64,000 nt of DNA from Achromobacter spanius (GTDB lineage Bacteria > Pseudomonadota > Gammaproteobacteria > Burkholderiales > Burkholderiaceae_B): assembly GCF_002812705.1 (NCBI RefSeq), contig NZ_CP025030.1:3410001-3474000 (forward strand). Reading direction: 5' to 3'. Position numbers and translations under genes: made by a program. Shown piece by piece: positions 8,761 to 17,096 of the stretch. Under the pieces are notes generated by a model that was not told the DNA's origin, made no database searches, and saw nothing but the letters and a program-made list of their open reading frames with translations. Position 1 is the first letter of the stretch. Each line of letters opens with the position of its first letter.

Positions 8761-9471
8761 ATGTCCGACGTTTCAAACATTGTTTCCGATGCCGAGCTGG
8801 CCAGCCTGTTCCGGGCCTGTGCCTGGTTCGGCGCGCTGGACGCCCGGCACCAGGATTTGGTGCTGGCGACGTCGCGGGCGGAACACGTGGCGAACGGGGC
8901 CTGGATTGCGCGGCGCAACGCGCCATCGGACTACTGGCTGGGCGTGCATACGGGGCTGCTGAAGCTGGCCATCTATAACGAATCGGGACGCAGTTGCACG
9001 TTTTCCGGCGTGCCGCGCGGCGGCTGGTTCGGCGAGGGCAGCGTCATCAAGCGCGAACTGCGCAAATACGATGTGGTGGCGATCCAGCCGTCGCTGGTGA
9101 TGTTGGTGCCGGCCGCGACCTTTCACGCGCTGCTTGCCGCCAGCCTGCCGTTTTCGCATTTCGTCATTGGCCAGTTGAACGACCGCATGGGCGAATTCAT
9201 TGCGTCCATCCAGAACCACCGGCTGCTGGACGCCGATGCGCGCGTGGCGCAGTCATTGGCGCAGTTGTTCAATCCGCAGTTGTATCCGTCCACCGACCTG
9301 ACGCTGGCCATCTCGCAGGAAGAGCTGGGTTTTCTGACGGGCTTGTCGCGTCAGCGCGTGAACCAGGCCTTGCAAACCCTGGCGGACGCCGGGATCCTGG
9401 CGCTGGCGTACCACCAGATCAAGGTGCTGGACCTGGACCGCTTGCGGCAGTTTGGCCTGGATCAGATCTAG
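8761..9471 (+). CDS. Crp/Fnr-family transcriptional regulator
   Basis: 236 aa. Cyclic-nucleotide-binding-like beta barrel at about residues 20-135 (GGWFGEGSVIKRELRKYDVVAI), dimerisation helix, then a Crp-type helix-turn-helix near residues 175-215 (ISQEELGFLTGLSRQRVNQAL). The N-terminus lacks the cysteine cluster of oxygen-sensing FNR, so it is not an Fe-S FNR. Divergent from the acyl-CoA synthetase/dehydrogenase pair, which it likely regulates; the effector could be a metabolite of that pathway (inference). Confidence 0.92.
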   Translation: MSDVSNIVSDAELASLFRACAWFGALDARHQDLVLATSRAEHVANGAWIARRNAPSDYWLGVHTGLLKLAIYNESGRSCTFSGVPRGGWFGEGSVIKRELRKYDVVAIQPSLVMLVPAATFHALLAASLPFSHFVIGQLNDRMGEFIASIQNHRLLDADARVAQSLAQLFNPQLYPSTDLTLAISQEELGFLTGLSRQRVNQALQTLADAGILALAYHQIKVLDLDRLRQFGLDQI

Positions 9472-9477
9472 ACGCGT

Positions 9478-10182
9478 TCAGCGCGGCGCCAGGGCACGGG
9501 ACAGCGCGGCGCGCGCCAGGATGCGGGTGGAGTCCAGGGTGGGCAGGGCGCAATTGCCGTCGTTCAACACCAGCGGCAATTCGGTGCAGCCCAGCACCAC
9601 GGCATCGCAGCCGGCATCGCGCAGGCGCTCAGCAATGCCTTGCAGCCGCGCCACCGATTCGGGCTTGAATTCGCCATAGACCAGTTCGTCCATGATGATG
9701 CGGCCCAGCGTGATCCGGTCTGCTTCGGCGGGGCGCAGGTAATCCAGCCCCAGCGCACCCAGCCTGTCCGGGTAGACGCTGCTGTCGACCAGCCAGCGCG
9801 TGCCCAGGATGCCGATGCGCCGGTAGCCGCGCGCACGCGCCTCGGCCGCGACTTCTTCGGCGATATGCAGCCAGGGCAACGGGGAATCCGGCAGCACGTG
9901 GCCCAGCGCCTGGTGGATGGTGTTGTCGGGGCAGATCAGGAAGTCGGCGCCCGCGCGCGCCAGCTTGCCGGCCGACGACAGCATCAACGCACCCACGCCG
10001 GGCAGGTCGTTGTTGTCCAGGCAAACCACGTAATCCGCCAGCGAATGCGTGTGCAGGGAAATTTCGGGGTGCGCGTGCGGCCCCATGCGCTGCGCGCCTT
10101 CCGCGCACAGGGTGCGATAGCACAGCGCAGCGCCCTCGGCGGAGCAGGCGACGATACCGATATGCAGGGGGGCGGCTTTCAT
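9478..10182 (-). CDS. Aspartate/glutamate racemase family protein
   Basis: 234 aa. The two catalytic cysteines of the Asp/Glu racemase fold are present: Cys13 in GIVACSAEGAA and a second in VVLGCTELPLV near residue 200. Length agrees with cofactor-independent aspartate racemases; related proteins also act on hydantoins or maleate, so the substrate is open. The start at 10182 forms an ATGA overlap with the stop of the MarR gene upstream, so the two are one unit; the longer open frame 5' of it is a shadow of marR. Confidence 0.87.
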   Translation of the reverse strand: MKAAPLHIGIVACSAEGAALCYRTLCAEGAQRMGPHAHPEISLHTHSLADYVVCLDNNDLPGVGALMLSSAGKLARAGADFLICPDNTIHQALGHVLPDSPLPWLHIAEEVAAEARARGYRRIGILGTRWLVDSSVYPDRLGALGLDYLRPAEADRITLGRIIMDELVYGEFKPESVARLQGIAERLRDAGCDAVVLGCTELPLVLNDGNCALPTLDSTRILARAALSRALAPR

Positions 10183-10637
10183 GGGGTGGGGTCCTGGTTC
10201 ATGGCCCGCACGTGGCGGGCGATGTCGACAAAGCTCTTGGCCATGGCGGCTTGTTGCGCGGCAGGCAATCGCGACAGGAACAGTTCGTCGATGGCTGGGC
10301 CGTACACCTTCCACATCTCGCGCCGCAGGGCACGGCCCTTGGGCGTCAGGCGGGCATAGGTCGCGCGCCGATCCTCGTCGGAACGAAAGCGTTCGACCAG
10401 GCCGGCCGCTTCGATGCGGTCCATCAGGCGCGTGAGGTTATAGCGCGCGATCACCATGCGTTCGGCCATTTCAAACATGCGCGCCGTGCCCTCCGGCGCG
10501 CGCTCCAACGCCCATAGCGCGTCGTACCACGCCAGCGGCGGCAGCTCGGCGGCTGACAGCCGCTTTTCAATTTCCTCCACCACCAGCGCGTGCGCGGTCA
10601 GGAAGAGGCTCCATCCGTCGGGCTTGCCCGTGGCCAT
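10179..10637 (-). CDS. MarR-family transcriptional regulator
   Basis: 152 aa. Winged helix-turn-helix at about residues 50-105: FEMAERMVIARYNLTRLMDRIEAAG, wing DRRATYARLTPKGRAL with the family's DxR core. I chose the ATG at 10637 because AAGGAA lies upstream and the domain starts just after; the frame is open further but encodes a basic, atypical leader. Precedes and is coupled to the racemase gene, and is divergent from the E1 gene. Strong palindromes in the shared gap make autoregulation and control of the E1 gene likely. Confidence 0.92.
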   Translation of the reverse strand: MATGKPDGWSLFLTAHALVVEEIEKRLSAAELPPLAWYDALWALERAPEGTARMFEMAERMVIARYNLTRLMDRIEAAGLVERFRSDEDRRATYARLTPKGRALRREMWKVYGPAIDELFLSRLPAAQQAAMAKSFVDIARHVRAMNQDPTP

Positions 10638-10733
10638 TCGGTCGTTCCTTCTGATATCGGGAATGCAGCCGCGATTGTAAGAGCGGCTTGGCGGGATGCG
10701 CGACCGGGGGTGAGCTGCACGGCGCAAAGATAG

Positions 10734-10794
10734 TTGCACTTGCAATTGTTATTGTGTCGCCATACGATTGCAATTGCACATGATGCAATTGCAA
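10734..10794. promoter_or_regulatory. MarR-type palindromic operator region
   Basis: A perfect inverted repeat TTGCAATTGCA (10768-10778), spacer CATGA, TGCAATTGCAA (10784-10794) lies between marR and the E1 gene. Each arm is itself built around the palindrome TGCAATTGCA. A further imperfect copy (TTGCACTTGCAATTG) starts at 10734. The region is AT-rich against a GC-rich background. Size and symmetry fit MarR dimer sites. Confidence 0.72.
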
Positions 10795-10864
10795 CTCACA
10801 ATGTGAAACGCAGGTGCCGACGTCTTGCGGCTTGGCGCTGCCCACCCACCAAAGGAACCCATCC

Positions 10865-13528
10865 ATGGACACCCCGATCGATTCAACCGACGCCGACCCG
10901 CAAGAAACCCAGGAATGGCTTGACGCCATGCAGGCCGTGCTGGCCCACGAAGGCCGGCCGCGCACGCATTACCTGCTGGATCAGTTGATCCAGCAGGATC
11001 GCGCGGACAATGGGCGCTATGCGGCGCCGGGCGTCACCCCCTACGTGAACACGATCAGCGCCGCGTGCCAGCCCGCCTTTCCGGGCGATATCGGCATCGA
11101 GCAGCGGCTGGACGCCTACCTGCGCTGGAATGCCATGGCCATGGTGTTGCGAGCCGGCAAGACCTCGGGCGTGGGCGGCCACATCGCCACCTATGCGTCG
11201 GCCACGACGCTGTACGAAACGGGCTACCGCCATTTCTTTCGCGCCGCCACGCCCGACTTCCTGGGAGACCTGCTTTATATCCAGGGACATTCCGCGCCCG
11301 GCATCTACGCGCGTGCCTATCTGGAAGGCCGAATCTCCGAAGCTCAGTTGGACGGCTTTCGCCGCGAAATCGGCGGCGGTGGGCTGGCGTCCTATCCGCA
11401 CCCGCGCACCATGCCGGACTTTTGGCAATTTCCCACGGTGTCGATGGGCCTGGGGCCGTTGATGGCGGCCTACCAGGCGCGCTACATGCGTTATCTGGAA
11501 GACCGCGGGTTGATCCCCGCGCAGGGCCGCAAAGTGTGGGGCTTTCTGGGCGACGGCGAACAGGACCAGCCCGAAACGCTGGCCGCCGTGGCGATGGCCG
11601 GCCGTGAAAAACTGGACAACCTGATCTTCGTGGTCAATTGCAACCTGCAACGGCTGGACGGACCGGTGCGAGGCAATGCCAAGATCATCCAGGAACTGGA
11701 AAGCGTCTATCGCGGCGCGGGCTGGAATGTGATCAAGGTGGTCTGGGGCGCCGGCTGGGACGCGCTGCTGGCGCAGGACCACGACGGCCGCCTGCGCCGG
11801 CGCATGATGCAATGTGTGGACGGTGAATACCAGGTGTTCAAGGCGCGAGGCGGCGCCTACGTGCGCGAGCATTTCTTTGGGGTGGACGAGGTGCTGCTGG
11901 AACGCGTGGCCCATCTGTCGGACGAAGAGATCGGCGCGCTGAATCGGGGCGGCCACGACCCCGCCAAAGTGCATGCCGCCTATGCGGCGGCCGTGGCGCA
12001 TCGGGGCCAGCCCACCGTCATCCTGGCCAAGACCGTCAAGGGCTACGGCATGGGCGCCGCGGGCGAGGCCGCCAACACCAACCACCAGCAAAAGAAGATG
12101 GCGGACCCGGCCGTGCGCGCGTTTCGCGACCGATTCGCCATTGCCGTGCCAGACGATCAGCTTGCGCAAATTCCCTATATCAAGCCCACGCCCGGTAGCG
12201 CCGAACACAACTACTTCCAGGCCGCCATCGCGCGCGCGGGGGGCCATTTGCCGAAGCGTTCGGCGGGGCCGGGACCCTTGGCCACGCCGCCGCTCGCCGC
12301 GTTCGCCGCGCATCTTAAGGGCAGCGACGGCCGTGAATTTTCAAGCACGATGGCATTTGTGCGCGTGTTGGCGCAGTTGCTCAAAGACCCGGAGATCGGC
12401 CCGCGCGTGATTCCCATCGTGCCCGACGAGTCGCGCACGTTCGGCATGGACGGCATGTTCCGCCAGGTGGGCATCTATTCGCACGTCGGCCAGCTCTATA
12501 CGCCGCAGGACGCGGACCAGCTCAGCGTCTACCGCGAGGACCGCAAGGGCCAGATCCTGCAGGAAGGCATCAACGAATCCGGCGCGATGTCGTCGTGGAT
12601 CGCGGCGGGCACGGCGCACAGCACGCATGGGCTGGCCACGATTCCCTTCTACATCTTCTATTCCATGTTCGGCTTTCAGCGCGTGGGCGATCTGGCCTGG
12701 GCCGCGGGCGACATCCGCGCGCGCGGTTTCCTGTTGGGCGCCACGTCGGGGCGGACCACGCTGGAAGGCGAGGGCCTGCAACACGACGACGGCCACAGCC
12801 ACGTGCTGGCGTCGGTCATTCCGTCCTGCCGCGCCTATGACCCCGCCTACGCCTATGAAATCGCGGTGATCGTGCAGGACGGACTGCGCCGGATGTATCA
12901 GGACGGCGAAGACGTTTTCTATTACCTGACGCTGGTCAACGAGAAGACCGCGCATCCGCCGATGCCCGAAGACGCACAGGCCGGCATCCTGCAAGGCATG
13001 TATTGCCTGCGCCAAGGCGAGCCGGGCGCGTTGCGTGTGCAACTGCTGGGTAGCGGCGCGATTCTTGCCGAGACGCTGGCCGCCGCCGATCTCCTGCGGC
13101 AGGACTTCGGCGTGTCGGCGGATGTCTGGAGCGTGACAAGCTATTCCGAACTGACGCGTGACGGCCAGGAGGTCGAACGTTGGAACCGCTTGCATCCGCA
13201 GGCCCAGGCGCGGCGCGGCCATGCCGAAACCGCCTTCGCCGCCAGCGTGGGCCCGGTGGTGGCCGCGACGGACTATATGAAGACGGTGCCCGAGCAGATC
13301 CGTCCCTTCGTGGCGGGCCGGCGCTATGTCACGCTGGGCACCGACGGGTTCGGCCGCTCGGATACGCGGCAGGCGCTGCGTTCGTTCTTCGGCGTGGACC
13401 GCCATCACATCGCGCTGGCGGCGCTAAAGGCTCTGGCGGATGACGGGCGGGTAGACCCGGCCCAGGCCGCCCAGGCCATCGCCCGATACGGCATCGACGC
13501 CGAGGCCGTATCGGCCGCCTTGCCCTAG
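10865..13528 (+). CDS. aceE: Pyruvate dehydrogenase E1 component, homodimeric type (solo paralog)
   Basis: 887 aa, matching the ~885-residue single-chain E1 of proteobacteria. The thiamine-diphosphate motif starts GDGEQDQPETLAAVA near residue 229 and ends NLIFVVNCNLQRLDG. The central region has DESRTFGMDGMFRQVGIYS and the E1 pyrimidine-domain segment GINESGAMSSW. ATG at 10865 follows AAGGAA. E1 decarboxylates a 2-oxo acid and acetylates the lipoyl group of E2. No E2 or E3 gene is adjacent: glutathione reductase, not lipoamide dehydrogenase, follows. In pseudomonads an E1 homologue (MdeB) serves 2-oxobutyrate from methionine; a similar alternative role under MarR control is possible. Confidence 0.9.
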   Translation: MDTPIDSTDADPQETQEWLDAMQAVLAHEGRPRTHYLLDQLIQQDRADNGRYAAPGVTPYVNTISAACQPAFPGDIGIEQRLDAYLRWNAMAMVLRAGKTSGVGGHIATYASATTLYETGYRHFFRAATPDFLGDLLYIQGHSAPGIYARAYLEGRISEAQLDGFRREIGGGGLASYPHPRTMPDFWQFPTVSMGLGPLMAAYQARYMRYLEDRGLIPAQGRKVWGFLGDGEQDQPETLAAVAMAGREKLDNLIFVVNCNLQRLDGPVRGNAKIIQELESVYRGAGWNVIKVVWGAGWDALLAQDHDGRLRRRMMQCVDGEYQVFKARGGAYVREHFFGVDEVLLERVAHLSDEEIGALNRGGHDPAKVHAAYAAAVAHRGQPTVILAKTVKGYGMGAAGEAANTNHQQKKMADPAVRAFRDRFAIAVPDDQLAQIPYIKPTPGSAEHNYFQAAIARAGGHLPKRSAGPGPLATPPLAAFAAHLKGSDGREFSSTMAFVRVLAQLLKDPEIGPRVIPIVPDESRTFGMDGMFRQVGIYSHVGQLYTPQDADQLSVYREDRKGQILQEGINESGAMSSWIAAGTAHSTHGLATIPFYIFYSMFGFQRVGDLAWAAGDIRARGFLLGATSGRTTLEGEGLQHDDGHSHVLASVIPSCRAYDPAYAYEIAVIVQDGLRRMYQDGEDVFYYLTLVNEKTAHPPMPEDAQAGILQGMYCLRQGEPGALRVQLLGSGAILAETLAAADLLRQDFGVSADVWSVTSYSELTRDGQEVERWNRLHPQAQARRGHAETAFAASVGPVVAATDYMKTVPEQIRPFVAGRRYVTLGTDGFGRSDTRQALRSFFGVDRHHIALAALKALADDGRVDPAQAAQAIARYGIDAEAVSAALP

Positions 13529-13573
13529 GGTAAGGGTTGAATCGCGGGGGGCATGGGCGGGCTCGCACCGCGT

Positions 13574-13597
13574 CCCTGCCGCCCGCGCGCGGCAGGG
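13574..13597 (+). terminator. GC-rich hairpin after E1 gene (weak terminator candidate)
   Basis: Perfect 9-base stem CCCTGCCGC / GCGGCAGGG with a 6-base loop, 45 bases after the E1 stop. There is no T-run, so it is not a classical intrinsic terminator; it may be an mRNA 3' stabiliser or rho-assisted. Confidence 0.4.
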
Positions 13598-13672
13598 GGC
13601 GCGCCGGTAGTGTTAAATACGGTTTTCCCGGACCGTGAATGCGGGCGCTCGGGCTATAGCGAAGGAAACAAT

Positions 13673-15031
13673 ATGGCATTCGATTTTGATCTGTTTGTGA
13701 TCGGCGCGGGCTCGGGCGGCGTGCGCGCGGCCCGTTTCGCGGCGGGCTTCGGCGCGCGCGTGGCCGTGGCCGAAAGCCGCTACCTGGGCGGCACCTGCGT
13801 CAACGTGGGCTGTGTGCCCAAGAAGCTGCTGGTCTACGGCGCCCACTACAGCGAAGACTTCGAGCAGGCCCACGGCTTTGGCTGGTCCACCGGCAAACCG
13901 TCCTTCGACTGGCCCACGCTCATCGCCAACAAGAACCGCGAAATCGAGCGCCTTAACGGCATTTACCGCAACTTGCTGGTCAATAGCGGCGTGACGCTGC
14001 TGGAAGGCCACGCCCGCATCGTCGACCCGCATACTGTCGAGATCAACGGCCAACGCCACACCGCCGCCAACATCCTGGTGGCGACCGGTGGCTGGCCGCG
14101 CGTGCCGGACATTCCGGGCAAGGAACACGCCATCACCTCCAACGAGGCCTTCTTCCTGCCGGCGCTGCCGCGCCGCGTGCTGGTGGTGGGCGGCGGCTAT
14201 ATCGCCGTGGAATTCGCCTCTATTTTCAATGGAATGGGCGCGCAGACCGTCCAGGCGTATCGCGGCCCCTTGTTCCTGCGCGGCTTCGACCAAGGCGTGC
14301 GCGAGCATCTGCGTGACGAGCTCACGAAAAAAGGCGTCGACCTGCGCTTTTTCACGGACCTTGCCCGTATCGACAAGCAGCCCGACGGTTCGCTTGCAGC
14401 CACGCTGAAGGACGGCTCGGTGATTGAGACGGACTGCGTGTTCTACGCCACCGGACGCCGCCCCATGCTGGACAACCTGGGCCTGGAGAACACCGGCGTC
14501 AAGCTGCGTGAAGATGGCTTTATCGAAGTGGACGACGAATACCGCACGGCCGAGCCTTCCATCCTGGCCATTGGCGATGTGATCGGGCGCGTGCCATTGA
14601 CGCCGGTGGCGTTGGCCGAAGGCATGGCCGTGGCGCGCCGCCTGTTCCGTCCCGAGGAATACCGCAAGGTCGACTACAAGCTGATTCCGACCGCCGTGTT
14701 CAGCCTGCCGAACATCGGCACGGTGGGCATGACCACCGAAGAAGCGCGCGAGGCCGGCTACGAGGTCAAGCTCTTCGAAAGCCGGTTCCGTCCGATGAAG
14801 CTGACGCTGACGGAATCGCAGGAAAAGACGCTGATGAAACTGATCGTGGACGCCAAGACAGACCGCGTACTGGGTGTGCACATGGTGGGCCCGGATGCCG
14901 GCGAAATTATTCAGGGCATCGCCGTGGCGCTGAAGGCGGGCGCCACCAAGCAGGTGTTTGACGACACCATCGGCATCCACCCCACGGCCGCCGAAGAGTT
15001 CGTGACGCTGCGCACGCCGGTCGCGCAATAA
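13673..15031 (+). CDS. gor: Glutathione-disulfide reductase
   Basis: 452 aa. FAD-binding GAGSGG at residues 11-16, redox-active pair Cys42/Cys47 in [18 protein letters not shown]-binding [17 protein letters not shown], second FAD segment [18 protein letters not shown], and the C-terminal IHPTAAEE carrying the catalytic His/Glu pair. These fit glutathione reductase rather than lipoamide dehydrogenase; the regulator-free spacing to the E1 gene also argues against an E3 role, but this was not tested by alignment. Reduces GSSG with NADPH in the cytosol. Start chosen at 13673 with GAAGGAAAC upstream; the frame extends 5' but without domain content. Confidence 0.92.
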   Translation: MAFDFDLFVIGAGSGGVRAARFAAGFGARVAVAESRYLGGTCVNVGCVPKKLLVYGAHYSEDFEQAHGFGWSTGKPSFDWPTLIANKNREIERLNGIYRNLLVNSGVTLLEGHARIVDPHTVEINGQRHTAANILVATGGWPRVPDIPGKEHAITSNEAFFLPALPRRVLVVGGGYIAVEFASIFNGMGAQTVQAYRGPLFLRGFDQGVREHLRDELTKKGVDLRFFTDLARIDKQPDGSLAATLKDGSVIETDCVFYATGRRPMLDNLGLENTGVKLREDGFIEVDDEYRTAEPSILAIGDVIGRVPLTPVALAEGMAVARRLFRPEEYRKVDYKLIPTAVFSLPNIGTVGMTTEEAREAGYEVKLFESRFRPMKLTLTESQEKTLMKLIVDAKTDRVLGVHMVGPDAGEIIQGIAVALKAGATKQVFDDTIGIHPTAAEEFVTLRTPVAQ

Positions 15032-15034
15032 GGC

Positions 15035-15856
15035 TTACAGCCGTTCGATCATGGCGCGCGCCGCCGCCGGCGCGCGTTCTTTCGCCCCGTTGATGAAAAA
15101 GGCATAGACGTCCTGCGGGCGGGCCGCCCCGGGCGGCGGCTGGCCGACGCGGGGCAGGTCGGCCGGATCGGCCCCGCGCGCCCAGGTGCGCAGGCGTTCG
15201 GCCCAGGCGTCCAGCACCTTGGGCGCATAACCGGCCTTGAACGCGGTGCTGGCGCGCATCAGGCGCGCGTAGACGAAGTCAGCGGTGCGGTCGGCGATGG
15301 ACGGAAAATCCTCGCTGTCGGTGTAGACCGTGGCGGTGCGGTGGCGGCGGGCCAGTTCCAGGTATTCCTCGCAAGCAAAGCTGGGGTGGCGCACGTCCAG
15401 CACGTGGCGCAGCGGCAGACCATCAACCTTGTCGGGCAGCAGCGCCAGGAACGCGCCGAAATCCTCGGCGTTGAAGGTCTTGGTGGGGGCAAACTGCCAC
15501 ACCACCGGACCCAGCTTGGGGCCCAGTTCGGCGATGCCGCTGTTCACGAATCGCAGGATCGAGTCTTTCGCGCCCGCCAGTTCGCGCCGGTTGGTGGCGT
15601 AGCGCGAGGCTTTCAGCGAAAAGACAAAGCCGTCCGGTGTCTCGTCGCGCCACTTGGCGAAGGTGGCCGGCTTCTGCGTGCTGTAGTAGGTGCCGTTGAT
15701 TTCAATGGCGGTCAGCCGCTGGCTGGCATATTCCAGTTCGCGCGCATGCGGCAGGCCTTCTGGGAAGAACGTGCCGCGCCAGGGCGCATAGGTCCAGCCT
15801 CCGATGCCGACTCGAATGGTGGGGCCTGCCCCCTGGGACTGATGACGATTCGGCAT
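15035..15856 (-). CDS. DUF72 (YecE-like) family protein
   Basis: 273 aa. DUF72 pattern: IRVGIGGWTYAPWRGTFFPEGLP at the N-terminus, ASQRLTAIEINGTYYSTQKP, then FSLKASRYATNRREL and a central QFAPTKTFNAEDF. The family has a TIM-barrel-like fold and no agreed biochemical function. Two starts are possible: ATG at 15871 without a Shine-Dalgarno sequence, or ATG at 15856 with GGAG nine bases upstream; I prefer 15856. Convergent with glutathione reductase, 3 bases apart. Confidence 0.88.
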   Translation of the reverse strand: MPNRHQSQGAGPTIRVGIGGWTYAPWRGTFFPEGLPHARELEYASQRLTAIEINGTYYSTQKPATFAKWRDETPDGFVFSLKASRYATNRRELAGAKDSILRFVNSGIAELGPKLGPVVWQFAPTKTFNAEDFGAFLALLPDKVDGLPLRHVLDVRHPSFACEEYLELARRHRTATVYTDSEDFPSIADRTADFVYARLMRASTAFKAGYAPKVLDAWAERLRTWARGADPADLPRVGQPPPGAARPQDVYAFFINGAKERAPAAARAMIERL

Positions 15857-16083
15857 GTTCAGGTGCTCCATGCTGTCGAACGATGCCGTTCACTGTATCG
15901 CTACGCAGGCGCGGTCGTAAAGGCGAGGATGTTGCTCGGAAGGTCCTGCCCACGCCGGTGTGGCTTCGGCGATACGAGATGAAAGCGGGTTTGGGAACAT
16001 CAAAAAAATCCCTGTTCCGATACAGTTTTGAGATAACGTGTGCGAATCACTTTCCGACGACATCCGGCGCGCGCCGGCTCAAC

Positions 16084-16716
16084 ATGCCCGACCTGACTCA
16101 TCTTCTTGCCTTCGCCCTGGTGTCCTTGGGCATGGTGCTGACGCCCGGCCCCAACATGATCTACCTGGTGTCGCGTTCGATCTCCCAAGGCGCGCGCGCC
16201 GGCCTGATTTCGCTGGGCGGCGTGGCGGTCGGGTTCATCTTCTACGTGTGTTGCGCGGCATTCGGCATCACGGCCTTGCTGCTGACGGTGCCCATGGCCT
16301 ACGACGCGCTGCGCATCGGCGGCGCCCTGTATCTGCTGTACATGGCGTGGCAGGCCATCCGGCCGGGCGGCCGTTCGCCGTTCCAGGTGCGCGAGCTGCC
16401 CAAGAGCAGCGCGCGCACCCTGTTCACCATGGGCCTGGTGACGAACCTGCTTAACCCCAAGATCGCGGTGATGTATGTGTCGCTGCTGCCGCAGTTCATC
16501 CAGCCCGATCACGGCAGCGTGTTCACACAGTCGCTGGCCTTGGGCATGACGCAAGTGGTGATCAGCCTGTCGGTCAACGCCGTCATCGCCATCACCGCGG
16601 GTTCCATCGCCGTCTTTCTGGCGGGACGCCCCTTGTGGATGGTGATTCAGCGCTGGCTGATGGGAACCGTGCTGGCCGGCCTGGCCGTGCGCATGCTGAT
16701 GGACACGCGCCGCTGA
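16084..16716 (+). CDS. LysE/RhtB-family amino-acid exporter
   Basis: 210 aa, five to six hydrophobic segments. The LysE/RhtB hallmark LTPGPNMIYLVSRSISQGARAGL is at residues 19-41 and NLLNPKIAVMYVSLLPQF is near residue 120. Exports amino acids or homoserine-type compounds across the inner membrane; the substrate is unknown. The start is placed at 16084, directly at the family N-terminus (MPDLTHLLAFALVSLGM). The stop TGA shares a base with the ATG of the next small gene (TGATG), indicating coupling. Confidence 0.92.
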   Translation: MPDLTHLLAFALVSLGMVLTPGPNMIYLVSRSISQGARAGLISLGGVAVGFIFYVCCAAFGITALLLTVPMAYDALRIGGALYLLYMAWQAIRPGGRSPFQVRELPKSSARTLFTMGLVTNLLNPKIAVMYVSLLPQFIQPDHGSVFTQSLALGMTQVVISLSVNAVIAITAGSIAVFLAGRPLWMVIQRWLMGTVLAGLAVRMLMDTRR

Positions 16717-17012
16717 TGCCACAGGACGACGGATTTTTCGGATCGCTGGGCGTCATGCTCGGCGAAGCGCTGCGCGCCGTGGTGGCGGGCATCAAGTGGC
16801 TGCTGGGCGGCTTGGGCGGCGCCTTGGGCGACTTCTACGGCGGGCTGTCCAAGGCGATGGGCATGAGCCCATCCATCTTCAATTTCGTCTTGCTGGTGCT
16901 GGGGCTGATGTTCCTGTGGGCGGCCATCAAGGCGTTGTTGCGCCGCTCCATCCTGGGCTTTCTGTTCTGGCTGGTGCTGGCGGTGCTGGTGCTGGGCGGT
17001 TTGGTGAATTAG
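16716..17012 (+). CDS. Small hydrophobic membrane protein of unknown function
   Basis: 98 aa beginning MPQDDGFFGSLG. A short acidic head is followed by an amphipathic Gly-rich segment (KWLLGGLGGALGDFYGGLSKAMG, taken in parts) and two clear hydrophobic helices near residues 56-75 and 80-96, separated by a basic KALLRRS. I recognise no family. It is read by termination-reinitiation from the LysE-type exporter (TGATG, 16714-16718), so it may be an accessory subunit, stabiliser or unrelated passenger. Codon usage resembles its neighbours. A longer frame upstream (from 16635) only shadows the exporter gene. Confidence 0.72.
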   Translation: MPQDDGFFGSLGVMLGEALRAVVAGIKWLLGGLGGALGDFYGGLSKAMGMSPSIFNFVLLVLGLMFLWAAIKALLRRSILGFLFWLVLAVLVLGGLVN

Positions 17013-17040
17013 CGGCGTGCGTTAAGCGCCCGATGCTGCG

Positions 17041-17096
17041 GCGCTGATTCTCCAGCGCTGATTCTCCGACGCTGATTCTCCAGTGCCGCTCCTCTA
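17041..17096. repeat. 14-bp tandem repeat between convergent genes
   Basis: Three near-identical units GCGCTGATTCTCCA (17041-17054, 17055-17068, 17069-17082) and a fourth degenerate unit to 17096. They separate the small membrane protein gene from the MocR gene. The last unit supplies the MocR stop codon. Confidence 0.85.

Noticed and set aside
10883..12313. 476-codon minus-strand frame inside the E1 gene
   Set aside because: Antisense shadow without motifs; the plus strand has the complete E1 domain order.
13673..15031. Lipoamide dehydrogenase (E3) partner for the adjacent E1 gene
   Set aside because: The motifs around Cys42/Cys47 and the overall pattern fit glutathione reductase, and there is no lipoyl domain or E2 gene between them.
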